Assembly: GCA_004368235.1 (NCBI GenBank) | Contig: JXTW01000004.1 | Coordinates: 57,143 to 121,142 of the forward strand | Length of the DNA stretch: 64,000 nt | Source of the DNA: Helicobacter anseris | GTDB lineage: Bacteria; Campylobacterota; Campylobacteria; Campylobacterales; Helicobacteraceae | Direction: 5' to 3' | Shown here: piece by piece, positions 18,253-27,599 of the stretch | Position numbering within the stretch: the first letter of the stretch is position 1 | Layout: each line of letters opens with the position of its first letter | Position numbers and translations under genes: made by a program | Notes under the pieces: model-generated | What the model saw: the letters and a program-made list of their open reading frames with translations, nothing else | What the model was told of the DNA's origin: nothing | The model's database searches: none

Positions 18253-19635
18253 TTAAAATAATTTATCAGCAAATTCTTTTAGTTTGCTTTTCCAGCTAGT
18301 TTTGCTAGGTTTGGTATTTTCCATTATAGCAGTTTTTTGCGATGATTTTTCTTCTTTTTGATAATTGTTAGCAAGATTTCTAAGGTCAGTCATTGGAGAA
18401 AAATCCTCATTTTTAGGCGAGCTTATATTTTCTGGTATATGATTCTTTTTATAGCGAATATTTTTTTGAGAATCTTTTTCATAATTGGTATGTCTACCCA
18501 CGCCATAAAGGATAAGTCCAGTAATAGTTGAGTTTGCTTCATCTTGAAAGTCTTCAACAATCCCTTCAATAGGTAGTGGTTTAGCAATACGTACTGGAAT
18601 TTTGCTGAAGAACATTTCTGCAATTTTTTTAATATTTTTCATTTTTGTCATACCACCAGTAAGAACTATGGTACTAATATGTTCTTCTAATCCACTGCGT
18701 TTGATGGCTTGAGATAAAATATTGAAAGTTTCAATAATGCGTAGATGAACAACTTTTTGCACCGTTTCTAATGAAGCTAGATGTTTGGAATCATCACCAA
18801 TAGATGGGACTTCTAAGTTGGCATTATCATCGCTATGGTTTTCATCAAATTTCATAGGATCAGCATATTTAATTTTAATATCTTCTGAAGCAGCAAGAGA
18901 AGTGCTAATAGCTTCAGAAATATCACTTGTAATATGGTGAGATCCAACACCAAGAAAGTAATTATAGCGCATTGAATTTCCGAGGTATATCATTGCTTCA
19001 CAAGTGCTACCACCCATATCAATACAAGCAACACCACTTTCTTTTTCATCTGGCAAAAGAGTAGCAATGGCTGAAGCATAAGAAGAGAGAACAATATTTT
19101 CTGTTTCTACACCTGCTAAACGAACAACTTTTTTAATATTTTCTAAAATGGATTTTTTAGCTGTTACAATATGCACAAATACTTCAAGTCTTGATCCAAT
19201 CATACCATCTGGATCTTCAATATAATCTTGATCATCAAGTTTAAATCGATAGGGTAGAACGTGAATTGTATCGCATTCTGGTGGGATGGCAGAGTTGTAG
19301 ATCGCAGTTTCTAAAGCTCTACTGACTTCTTTGACTGTGATCTCTCCATTAGCAATGGAAACCACACCAGAGCTATTAAAATTTTTAGTATAGGCACTAG
19401 AGATAGAAACGATAGCTTTATTAATATTATCTACACCAGACATACGTTTAACCTCTGCTATAGCAGATCGTATAGCTTGACTTGCTAGCTCGATATTTAC
19501 GATTGTACCTTTTCTGACACCTTGAGATTTTTGATTGCTATAGCCAATGATTCTGGGTTCGTTATTGCGCACTTCAGCAATGGTTGCGCATATTTTACTT
19601 GAGCCAATGTCAATAGCTAAAATTTTATTGTCCAA
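18253..19635 (-). CDS. ftsA: Cell division protein FtsA
   Basis: 460 residues. Actin-like ATPase that tethers FtsZ to the membrane. ILAIDIGSSKICATIAEV at the N-terminus is the phosphate 1 motif, GVACIDMGGSTCEAMIY the phosphate 2 motif, and IVLTGGMTKMKNI the adenosine motif. The SHS2 domain lies between about residues 80 and 165. The extreme C-terminus SKLKEFADKLF is the amphipathic membrane-targeting helix. It is 11 bases into the end of ppiD and 12 bases from ftsZ, so the three genes form one operon. Confidence 0.96.
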   Translation of the reverse strand: MDNKILAIDIGSSKICATIAEVRNNEPRIIGYSNQKSQGVRKGTIVNIELASQAIRSAIAEVKRMSGVDNINKAIVSISSAYTKNFNSSGVVSIANGEITVKEVSRALETAIYNSAIPPECDTIHVLPYRFKLDDQDYIEDPDGMIGSRLEVFVHIVTAKKSILENIKKVVRLAGVETENIVLSSYASAIATLLPDEKESGVACIDMGGSTCEAMIYLGNSMRYNYFLGVGSHHITSDISEAISTSLAASEDIKIKYADPMKFDENHSDDNANLEVPSIGDDSKHLASLETVQKVVHLRIIETFNILSQAIKRSGLEEHISTIVLTGGMTKMKNIKKIAEMFFSKIPVRIAKPLPIEGIVEDFQDEANSTITGLILYGVGRHTNYEKDSQKNIRYKKNHIPENISSPKNEDFSPMTDLRNLANNYQKEEKSSQKTAIMENTKPSKTSWKSKLKEFADKLF

Positions 19636-21091
19636 TTTCTACTCCTAGTTCTAGATTTTGAAGATAATATTTAGGTGGATATTTTTGATTTAAATAATTC
19701 ATTAGCGCATTATCAATGATTTGTGATTTGATATTCTGGACAAGTTGTTGCGCTTGAGCAGGGACTTTAGATGGAAGCTCTTGATGTGTAATTGTATAAA
19801 CAAATGCACCTTGATCAAGCATGATTACACCAGATTTTTGATTATTTGAAAAAATATTACGTATTATAAATTGTGCTTCTTGGGTGTTGAGTGGAGTAAT
19901 TTTTGGATGATCGATATTGTTAATTTTTGTGCTATTACCTTTAGTTAAAGGTAGCATTTTCTCTGCTTTTGTTTTTAGTTCATTAAGCGATAATTCAGCT
20001 TTTAGCTCGGTTAAAACTTGGCTTTTTGCTTCTTCAAAGCTTTTTGGATATTCAGGTGTTTTTTTTATGACTTTGCCGACAACATAGTGATCTTTGTATA
20101 AAAAAGGTTTTGTAATTTGGTCATTAGCAAGATCTTTAAATTGGATAGATAACTCTTGAGGAGCATCATTATCCATTATTATCAAAAGTTGCTTAGTATT
20201 GTTATTGCCATTTTTTAGTCCATTACTAAGACGGATTGCTTCTTTTTTTGCTTGCTGTGATTGAAAATCGTGTTGAACCTGGGCTTTTACTTCATCAAAA
20301 CTCTTAAGTTGACCATTATCATCAAGATATAAAGTTTTATCTTCATTGTACAATGAGCGCAGATCTTCATCATTAAATTTTTGAGTCGCAATAGGAATGC
20401 TAATAGAGGCTAGCTCAATACTGGGTTTTTGCATATAGTTATTTTTATGCTTTTCCCAGTGAGCTTTGAGCATAGCTTGTGTAATAGTGGTTTTAGGGGC
20501 ATCTGGTTTTAGGATTTGATAAGTAATGAAGTCATTAAGCGCGATGCTTGATCCTATTGACCAAGTCTCTAAAGAACTAATAGAAACTGGCAGTAACTTA
20601 ATGAGTTTATCAACAAGTATGGAATCTCGTACAGATTCTTCAAAAAATTTAACAGATAGATGATTATCTTTTAAAAGTTGTCTATAAAGATCATTATCAA
20701 AATGTCCATTACGTTGAAAATTATTATCTTTAGTAATAGTATCAATAACTTCAGAATCTTCCACTCTTAATCCTAGATCTTTAGCAAGATTTTGCAGTTG
20801 AGCCCTTTGTATAAGTTGATTTAATGCAAGTTTGTCTAAACCAAATTTCTTTGCTTCAAGCTGATCAAGATTTCCACCTAGCATTTGGTTGTACTCATTA
20901 AATACGCGTTGATAAGCATTAAGGAATTCTTGTTGTGAAACTTTGATATTTCCTACTTTAGCCACTTGATCACCAGAGAACGAAAAACTACTTGGATTCC
21001 ATCCTACCATACCGGCAGATATTAGAGCAATAACACTAATCCAAATGGTGATGATAAGCCATTTTTTATGTCGTTGCATCCATTCTAGCAT
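19625..21091 (-). CDS. ppiD: PpiD/SurA-type periplasmic folding factor
   Basis: 488 residues. A single N-terminal membrane helix (LIITIWISVIALISAGMVGW) follows the basic start MLEWMQRHKKW, exactly as in PpiD. A SurA-N-like chaperone region (VAKVGNIKVSQQEFLNAYQR to about 160) and a parvulin-like region (about 225-370, FKDLANDQITKPFLYKDHYV) come next. The isomerase core is degenerate, so it may act as a chaperone only. It should help outer-membrane proteins fold after export. In H. pylori an equivalent gene also precedes ftsA. It has a long leader of about 180 bases. Confidence 0.85.
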   Translation of the reverse strand: MLEWMQRHKKWLIITIWISVIALISAGMVGWNPSSFSFSGDQVAKVGNIKVSQQEFLNAYQRVFNEYNQMLGGNLDQLEAKKFGLDKLALNQLIQRAQLQNLAKDLGLRVEDSEVIDTITKDNNFQRNGHFDNDLYRQLLKDNHLSVKFFEESVRDSILVDKLIKLLPVSISSLETWSIGSSIALNDFITYQILKPDAPKTTITQAMLKAHWEKHKNNYMQKPSIELASISIPIATQKFNDEDLRSLYNEDKTLYLDDNGQLKSFDEVKAQVQHDFQSQQAKKEAIRLSNGLKNGNNNTKQLLIIMDNDAPQELSIQFKDLANDQITKPFLYKDHYVVGKVIKKTPEYPKSFEEAKSQVLTELKAELSLNELKTKAEKMLPLTKGNSTKINNIDHPKITPLNTQEAQFIIRNIFSNNQKSGVIMLDQGAFVYTITHQELPSKVPAQAQQLVQNIKSQIIDNALMNYLNQKYPPKYYLQNLELGVEIGQ

Positions 21092-21104
21092 TTAGATCCT
21101 TTTC

Positions 21105-21126
21105 CTAAATTTTAGTTTAAATTTAG
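21105..21126. repeat. Inverted repeat near the ppiD start
   Basis: CTAAATTT and AAATTTAG flank a six-base spacer TAGTTT, a perfect 8-bp dyad 14 bases upstream of the ppiD ATG. It could be an operator or a leader hairpin next to the ribosome site. AT-rich dyads arise easily by chance here. Confidence 0.4.
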
Positions 21127-21279
21127 ATTGATTATCACTTGGGTGCTTTAAAGTTTTAATGTCTGCAATCTATAATTAATGAGTGCAGGTATAATTTATA
21201 AAACTTAACAATAGAGTTTTTCGAAAATAAAACTCAAATTTTATAATCTATGGATAAATCAAGCCTATAAGCTCTTGCG

Positions 21280-21285
21280 ATTATA
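21280..21285 (-). promoter_or_regulatory. Extended -10 element for ppiD-ftsA-ftsZ
   Basis: TGA followed by TATAAT on the minus strand, giving a start site near 21273 and a leader of about 180 bases before ppiD. It is the best match on this strand in the gap. Confidence 0.45.
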
Positions 21286-21363
21286 TCAGAAAAATATGTA
21301 GAATTATAAGGGAATTTAAGTTAAAAGTTAGAAACTAAAAATTTAAAGTGATGCAAAAGCTAC

Positions 21364-21391
21364 AAACTAATCATGCAGCATAAATTAGTTT
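21364..21391 (+). repeat. Nested inverted repeat followed by T5 (terminator-like)
   Basis: AAACTAAT pairs with ATTAGTTT, and inside it ATGC pairs with GCAT around a single base. Two T residues extend the 3' T-run after the stem. It lies just upstream of the pyrH promoter. It could end a small plus-strand transcript or insulate pyrH from upstream reading. Confidence 0.4.
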
Positions 21392-21412
21392 TTAAATTTA
21401 GTTTTTATAGTG

Positions 21413-21418
21413 TATAAT
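21413..21418 (+). promoter_or_regulatory. -10 element for the pyrH operon
   Basis: TATAAT about 67 bases before the pyrH ATG, preceded by alternating T-rich tracts typical of Helicobacter promoters. The predicted leader is about 60 bases. It likely drives the run pyrH to the membrane protein at 29630. Confidence 0.6.
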
Positions 21419-21442
21419 TTCGCCTTAAAATAGCAAGATTAA

Positions 21443-22204
<762 letters not shown>

Positions 22205-22222
22205 ATTTTAAGGAGTTTGTTA

Positions 22223-22429
22223 ATGAGAATGGAAGAAATTATTGCTAAAGCTTTAGAGAAAACATTAAATGATCGTTATGTGCTTGCAAATATGGTTTTT
22301 ACTCGTGTAAAACAACTAGAAAATGGGGCGCAACCATTAGTGAATATAGATATTAAAACTCATAAATTTTCAGATATTGCAATGATGGAAATTGCTGAAG
22401 GAAAAATTGGAGTTGAAAAAATTATCTAA
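22223..22429 (+). CDS. rpoZ: RNA polymerase omega subunit
   Basis: 68 residues, typical for epsilonproteobacterial omega. It helps assemble RNA polymerase and contributes to the ppGpp site. The N-terminal helix MEEIIAKALEKTLNDRYVLA and the following VFTRVKQLENGAQPLV match the family. The ATG at 22223 has AGGAG seven bases upstream and is chosen over an in-frame TTG at 22217. It lies just upstream of a PagL-like gene and spoT, as omega lies with spoT in many bacteria. Confidence 0.9.
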   Translation: MRMEEIIAKALEKTLNDRYVLANMVFTRVKQLENGAQPLVNIDIKTHKFSDIAMMEIAEGKIGVEKII

Positions 22430-23090
22430 TTTTTTCACATTTTTGTTTTATTTTTTAAAAACATTAAAAGCAGGAAGTATTCTTTTTTGCTGTTTGATTT
22501 TATTGACATTAAGAGTAAATGCGTTAGAAAATAACGCAAATTTACTTCAGGATACAATAGATTCTCAACAATCTCAACAAAGTCTCTTTGATATTAATCC
22601 GATTTTTGGTGATTATAAGCATAGATTAGGTCTTGTTGGTATGATAGGGTTTGATGAATATGGCTTTTTTGGGCTTGGTAATATCGGTGTGCATTATTCC
22701 CAACCCAATCATTTTTTTCGCCTTGCTGGGAGATTGAATGCCGAATTAGAAACCTTTTTTGATATTAAAAATTTTAGTGAAATTAGTTTTGGAATTTCTC
22801 AAGATATAGCCCTTCCACTTTTTATGGATAATTTTTATTTTGGTGTGGGATTGGGGATTTATATTCGGAGTCAGGTAGATTCTCATATAGGTTCTGCTTT
22901 TAATTTCGGTGAAAAGGTTTTTTTAGGTTATCGATTTAAAAAAGTTCATGATGACTTTGATATAGAGTTAGAAGCCTTTGTCAAACACTATTCAAATGGA
23001 TCAATAAGGTTGCCAAATATCGGGTTTAATTTTTTTGGTTTTGGAATAGCCTTTCTTTTTGGGGATAGGCAAAAGGCTGATCATTCTTGA
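22413..23090 (+). CDS. PagL-like lipid A 3-O-deacylase (outer-membrane barrel)
   Basis: About 225 residues. A signal peptide (FFCCLILLTLRVNA-like hydrophobic stretch ending near residue 37) is followed by alternating beta-strand segments with aromatic ends (LGLVGMIGFDEYGFFGLGNI, FYFGVGLGIYIRSQ, VFLGYRFKK). The motif FVKHYSNGSIRLPNIGFN matches the PagL catalytic block with His and Ser spaced by one residue, with an acidic residue expected later in the barrel. Such enzymes trim a 3-linked acyl chain from lipid A and reduce immune detection. The start is uncertain: only TTG codons (22392, 22407, 22413) exist and all lie inside the end of rpoZ. The family call is fairly good, though activity is inferred. 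Confidence 0.68.
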   Translation: MKKLSNFFTFLFYFLKTLKAGSILFCCLILLTLRVNALENNANLLQDTIDSQQSQQSLFDINPIFGDYKHRLGLVGMIGFDEYGFFGLGNIGVHYSQPNHFFRLAGRLNAELETFFDIKNFSEISFGISQDIALPLFMDNFYFGVGLGIYIRSQVDSHIGSAFNFGEKVFLGYRFKKVHDDFDIELEAFVKHYSNGSIRLPNIGFNFFGFGIAFLFGDRQKADHS

Positions 23091-23126
23091 TTTATTGAGT
23101 TTTTTGGATAGTTATTAGGAGTTAAA

Positions 23127-25265
23127 GTGGAATCTTTTTTTGATGCATTAGTTAGAATTTCTGATATAGATTCTGCACGCTTAAGGCTTTTTGAAATTAT
23201 AGAACCTACTGATATGATTAAAAATGCTATGGATGTAGCAATAAATTTTCATGATGGACAAAAACGAAAAAGTGGCGAACCTTATGTTGTGCATCCAATT
23301 TGTGTGGCTTGCATTGTTGCATTTTATGGTGGGGATGAGGCAATGATTTGTGCTGCTTTGTTGCATGATGTGGTGGAAGATACGCATTATAAAATGACAG
23401 ATGTTTTTAAGAATTTTGGAGAGGATGTAGGTAATCTTGTTGATGCTTTGACAAAGATTTCTGAAGTTCGTAAAGAAGAGTTGGATACTAACTCAAAAAA
23501 GCTCTTAACTACCGCTTTAACATTTAGAAAAATGCTTATTGCTGCAGTTAAAGATTCTAGAGCTTTGATTGTAAAAATTAGCGATAGATTGCATAATATG
23601 TTAACCTTGGATGCTCTACCAGAAGGTAAACAAAAAAGAATCTCTGAAGAAACCCTAGTAGTTTATGCACCTATAGCTCATAGGCTTGGAATTTCTTCAA
23701 TTAAAAATGAGTTAGAAGATAGAAGCTTTTTTTATTTATTTCCTAAAGAGTATCATAGAATCAAACTTTTTTTAAATCAAAATAATCAAGTTTTTTTTGC
23801 ACGTTTAGCACAATTTATTGAAAAGGTAGAGAGTTTACTTTTGAAGAATGGTTTTGCTGAGGGTGATTTTAAAATTGAAAGTAGAATTAAAAGACCTTAT
23901 TCTATTTATCTTAAAATGCAACGAAAAGGGGTCAGTATTGATGAAGTACTTGATTTACTAGCTATTAGAATCATTGCTAAAAGTGAGTTGGATTGCTATA
24001 AAATTTTAGGTTGTATACATTTGAATTTTAAACCTATTATGTCGCGTTTTAAAGACTATATTGCTTTGCCTAAAGAAAACGGCTATCAGACTGTGCATAC
24101 AACTATTTTTGAGCAATCTCTTATTTATGAAGTACAGATTCGTACTTTTGATATGCATAAAAGTGCACAGTATGGAGTGGCGGCTCATTGGAAATATAAA
24201 AATGGGGGCATCACTCCTAATATGGATTGGCTTTATAATTTTGAGTATCAAAATCACTCTATTGAAGAATTTTATGAGTTAGCAAAAAATGATTTATATC
24301 AAGAAGATATTGCTTGTTTTTCACCAGCAGGAGATATTTATACATTGCCTGTAGGAGCTGTAGCATTAGATTTTGCCTATGCAGTGCATACAGAGATTGG
24401 GAATTCTGCTACACGTGCTTATGTTAATAACCAAAAGGTTTCTCTTTTGCAAAGGCTTAAAAGTGGAGATATAGTAAGAATTATTACTTCAAAAAATGCA
24501 ATGCCAAAATATGCGTGGATTGATGAAGTAAAAACTTCTAGCGCTAAATCCGCATTAAAAGCTCAACGTCAAGCAAGAATTAAAGCCATTCAAAACTATG
24601 GTACATTAAACTTTTTAGCATCTGCTTTTGGACATAATCCTAAAGGCTTTAAACGTTTTTTATCTATTAAAGGGATTGATGTAGATGGTTTGTGGCGAGC
24701 AAATAGTGATAAAAAGCTTTTAAATGAGCTGATTGATCAAATTAAAGAGAAAATCGCAGCAGAAAAAGGATTTTTAGCAAAAATTCGTCTTAATTTGATA
24801 AAAATTAAAAGCTTTGAATTAGAGAAATTTCTTATTCATTCACCAAAAAATGTTAATGAAGTGGGATTTGATTTTTGTTGTCATCCTAAATATGGAGATC
24901 GCGTTATGGGGCTTGTAAATTCTCAACGTGTGGTAGTGCATCATATGCTTTGTGATAGACTTTATGAAGAGATTACAAAAGGTACAAATGTGGCTATGGT
25001 AGAGTGGGCTAAGAGACTTAGCTCTTTTAAGGTTGTTGTGGCATTGCAAGATAAGGTTGGAGCAGTAGCAAAGTTTCTCACTACATTGGCTAAATATGAA
25101 TGTAATGTAACAGGGTTGCATTATAGTGCATACAATAATGCTTCATTTTATTGCGAAGTGCTTTTTGAGCTTAAAAATGGGGAAGTTAAATCTTTGCGAG
25201 AAATTTTATCTAGTCAATATAGGATTATTGATTTTAGCAATCTTGCAGATGCCTATCAAAACTAA
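23127..25265 (+). CDS. spoT: Bifunctional (p)ppGpp synthetase/hydrolase SpoT
   Basis: 712 residues with the complete RelA/SpoT layout. The HD hydrolase is intact: HPICVACIVAF with ICAALLHDVVEDT (HD pair) near 65-85 and ISDRLHNMLTLD near 150. The synthetase domain has DLLAIRIIAKSELDCYKILG and FKDYIALPKENGYQTVHTTI (about 275-330). TGS (SPAGDIYTLPVGAVALDFAY) and a C-terminal ACT domain follow. Helicobacter has a single such enzyme that manages the stringent response. The GTG start at 23127 has AGGAG five bases upstream. Confidence 0.95.
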   Translation: MESFFDALVRISDIDSARLRLFEIIEPTDMIKNAMDVAINFHDGQKRKSGEPYVVHPICVACIVAFYGGDEAMICAALLHDVVEDTHYKMTDVFKNFGEDVGNLVDALTKISEVRKEELDTNSKKLLTTALTFRKMLIAAVKDSRALIVKISDRLHNMLTLDALPEGKQKRISEETLVVYAPIAHRLGISSIKNELEDRSFFYLFPKEYHRIKLFLNQNNQVFFARLAQFIEKVESLLLKNGFAEGDFKIESRIKRPYSIYLKMQRKGVSIDEVLDLLAIRIIAKSELDCYKILGCIHLNFKPIMSRFKDYIALPKENGYQTVHTTIFEQSLIYEVQIRTFDMHKSAQYGVAAHWKYKNGGITPNMDWLYNFEYQNHSIEEFYELAKNDLYQEDIACFSPAGDIYTLPVGAVALDFAYAVHTEIGNSATRAYVNNQKVSLLQRLKSGDIVRIITSKNAMPKYAWIDEVKTSSAKSALKAQRQARIKAIQNYGTLNFLASAFGHNPKGFKRFLSIKGIDVDGLWRANSDKKLLNELIDQIKEKIAAEKGFLAKIRLNLIKIKSFELEKFLIHSPKNVNEVGFDFCCHPKYGDRVMGLVNSQRVVVHHMLCDRLYEEITKGTNVAMVEWAKRLSSFKVVVALQDKVGAVAKFLTTLAKYECNVTGLHYSAYNNASFYCEVLFELKNGEVKSLREILSSQYRIIDFSNLADAYQN

Positions 25266-25274
25266 GGAGTAGTA

Positions 25275-26495
25275 ATGTTGCAGAATGAAGAAATGAGGCT
25301 TAATGAAGCTATGTTGGAGCTTAAGCGTGGTTGTGCAGAGTTTATTGGAGAAGAATATATTAAAACTTGTGTCAAAAAATTTTTACAAACAGGAGAGAGA
25401 TTTTGTATCAAGGCAGGTTTTGATCCTACAGCGCCAGATTTACATTTAGGACATACCGTCCTTTTGCAAAAATTAGCTGTATTTCAGAAATTTGGAGGAA
25501 ATATAAAATTTCTTATTGGTGATTTTACAGCAAGGATTGGAGATCCTACCGGGAAAAATGAGACTAGAAAGCCTCTAAGTCAAGTAGAAGTGGATGAGAA
25601 TGCCAAAACCTATGCCGCTCAAGTTTTTAAGATTTTAGATCCTCAATATACTGAAGTGTGTTTTAACTCCAAATGGCTAAATACTCTGGGGGCAGAAGGG
25701 CTTATAAAACTAACTTCAAAATTTTCTGTAGCTAGAATGCTTGAGAGGGATGATTTTGAGAAGCGCTATAAGAGGGGGGATTCTATTAGTATTGTGGAAT
25801 TTTTATACCCATTATTACAGGGCTATGATTCTGTGGCATTAAATTGTGATATCGAGCTTGGTGGCAATGATCAAAAGTTTAATTTACTTGTAGGTAGAAG
25901 CATGCAGAGGGCTTATGGATTAAAAAAAGAGCAATCTGTTATGACAATGCCACTTTTAGAGGGATTAGATGGTGTACAGAAAATGAGCAAGAGTTTGAAT
26001 AATTATATTGGTGTAGATGAGGATTCTAAGACAATGTATGCTAAAATTATGAGCATTTCTGATGACCTTATGTGGAAGTATTATGAGCTTTTGAGTGCGC
26101 GAAGTCTTAGTGAGATTGCAGAGTTAAAAGAAGGTGTAGCTTTACATAATTTACACCCCAAAAGTATAAAAGAGAAGTTGGCTTTGGAAATTACATCACG
26201 CTATCATACTCAAGATTTAGCCACTCAAGCCAAAGAAGCGTTTGATTTGGTCTTTTCAAAACATAGCTTGCCGGAGAATCTAAAAGAGTTTAGATTTCAA
26301 AAAGGGGAGTGGATTTGCAAAGTACTACTAGATTGTGGTTTATGCTCTTCGACTTCTCAAGCAAGGCGTGATATTAAAGCTGGTGCAGTAAGAATCAATC
26401 AGGAAAAAATTATGGATGAAAATTATAAATGCCAAGAGGGCAGTTTTGTGCTACAAATAGGCAAGCGAAAATTTGTCCAAATCATTATCTCTTAA
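25275..26495 (+). CDS. tyrS: Tyrosyl-tRNA synthetase
   Basis: 406 residues, class I synthetase of the TyrRS-z type. The HIGH motif appears as HLGHT (about residue 60) after AGFDPTAPDL, and KMSKS near 238. The C-terminal S4 RNA-binding domain is seen as CSSTSQARRDIKAGAVRINQ. It charges tRNA-Tyr in the cytoplasm. It sits 9 bases after spoT, in the same operon. Confidence 0.96.
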   Translation: MLQNEEMRLNEAMLELKRGCAEFIGEEYIKTCVKKFLQTGERFCIKAGFDPTAPDLHLGHTVLLQKLAVFQKFGGNIKFLIGDFTARIGDPTGKNETRKPLSQVEVDENAKTYAAQVFKILDPQYTEVCFNSKWLNTLGAEGLIKLTSKFSVARMLERDDFEKRYKRGDSISIVEFLYPLLQGYDSVALNCDIELGGNDQKFNLLVGRSMQRAYGLKKEQSVMTMPLLEGLDGVQKMSKSLNNYIGVDEDSKTMYAKIMSISDDLMWKYYELLSARSLSEIAELKEGVALHNLHPKSIKEKLALEITSRYHTQDLATQAKEAFDLVFSKHSLPENLKEFRFQKGEWICKVLLDCGLCSSTSQARRDIKAGAVRINQEKIMDENYKCQEGSFVLQIGKRKFVQIIIS

Positions 26496-26504
26496 AGGAA
26501 AAGA

Positions 26505-27596
26505 ATGAACACAACACTAAAGCCATTAAAGATTGGAAAATATACGATTAAATACCCAATTTTTCAAGGTGGTATGGGAGTAGGGATTAGTTGGGATGAG
26601 CTAGCAGGGAATGTTTCTAGGTGTGGTGCATTAGGGATTATTAGTGCAGTAGGTACTGGCTATTATAAAAAAATGGAATTTGTAGAAAAGATTGTTTCAA
26701 GTAAACCTTTTGAGGCTATTAACTTTTACTCTAAAAAAGCCTTAAATGAAATTTTTAAGAATGCACGCAAGATTTGCGGTGATTCTCCATTAGGGGCAAA
26801 TATTCTTTATGCAATAAATGAGTATGGTCGTGTCGTAAAAGATGCGTGCGAAGCAGGGGCAAATTTTATTATTACAGGAGCTGGTTTGCCTACTAATATG
26901 CCAGAATTTACAAAAAATTTTCCTGATGTAGCTCTTATTCCTATTGTCTCATCAGCTAAAGCTCTAAGAATCTTATGTAAGCGCTGGAAAGAACGCTATA
27001 ACAAAATCCCAGATGCTGTAATTGTCGAAGGACCACTTTCTGGTGGACATCAAGGTTTTAAGTATGAAGATTGCTTTAAAGAAGAGTATCAATTGGAAAA
27101 TGTTTTACCAAGTGTCGTAAAAGAGAGTAAAAATTGGGGGGATATTCCAGTGATTGCTGCAGGTGGAATCTGGGATAGAAAAGATATTGATAAAATGATT
27201 TCTTTGGGTGCTTCTGGTGTGCAGATGGCTACTCGATTTTTGGGTACATATGAATGTGATGCAAAGATGTATGCTAAGATTTTACCAAATATCAAAAAAG
27301 AAGATATTGAGCTTGTAAAATCTCCTGTAGGTTATCCAGCTCGTGCGATTAATATAGGAGTTATTGCTCGCCTTAAAGAGGGTAATGCACCAAAGGTACG
27401 TTGTATCAGTAATTGTGTAGCGCCTTGTCAAAGAGGTCGGGAAGCAAAACTTGTTGGATATTGTATTGCAGATAGTTTGGGTAAAGGACATTTAGGAGAT
27501 GAGAGAGAAGGGCTGTATTTTAGCGGAGCTAATGGTTATAGGATTGATAAAATTTTAAGTGTAAAAGATTTGATATCTGAGCTGGTACAAGATTGA
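26505..27596 (+). CDS. Nitronate monooxygenase family flavoprotein
   Basis: 363 residues, an FMN-dependent TIM barrel. Signatures are FQGGMGVGISWDELAGNVSR at the N-terminus, FIITGAGLPTNMPEF near 122, VEGPLSGGHQGF (with the catalytic His) near 175, and IPVIAAGGIWDRKDI with ASGVQMATRFLGT near 212-245. Members oxidise toxic propionate 3-nitronate or act as enoyl reductases (FabK-like). The Cys-rich C-terminal patch (RCISNCVAPCQRGREAK) is unusual for plain NMO and may bind a metal. The same order tyrS-NMO-amidase is seen in H. pylori. The substrate is inferred only. Confidence 0.85.
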   Translation: MNTTLKPLKIGKYTIKYPIFQGGMGVGISWDELAGNVSRCGALGIISAVGTGYYKKMEFVEKIVSSKPFEAINFYSKKALNEIFKNARKICGDSPLGANILYAINEYGRVVKDACEAGANFIITGAGLPTNMPEFTKNFPDVALIPIVSSAKALRILCKRWKERYNKIPDAVIVEGPLSGGHQGFKYEDCFKEEYQLENVLPSVVKESKNWGDIPVIAAGGIWDRKDIDKMISLGASGVQMATRFLGTYECDAKMYAKILPNIKKEDIELVKSPVGYPARAINIGVIARLKEGNAPKVRCISNCVAPCQRGREAKLVGYCIADSLGKGHLGDEREGLYFSGANGYRIDKILSVKDLISELVQD

Positions 27597-27599
27597 AGT

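Noticed and set aside
25773..25778. G6 run in tyrS, with similar G6 runs near 27136 and 49980
   Set aside because: Too short to slip often, and two lie in housekeeping genes where switching would be lethal or harmful.
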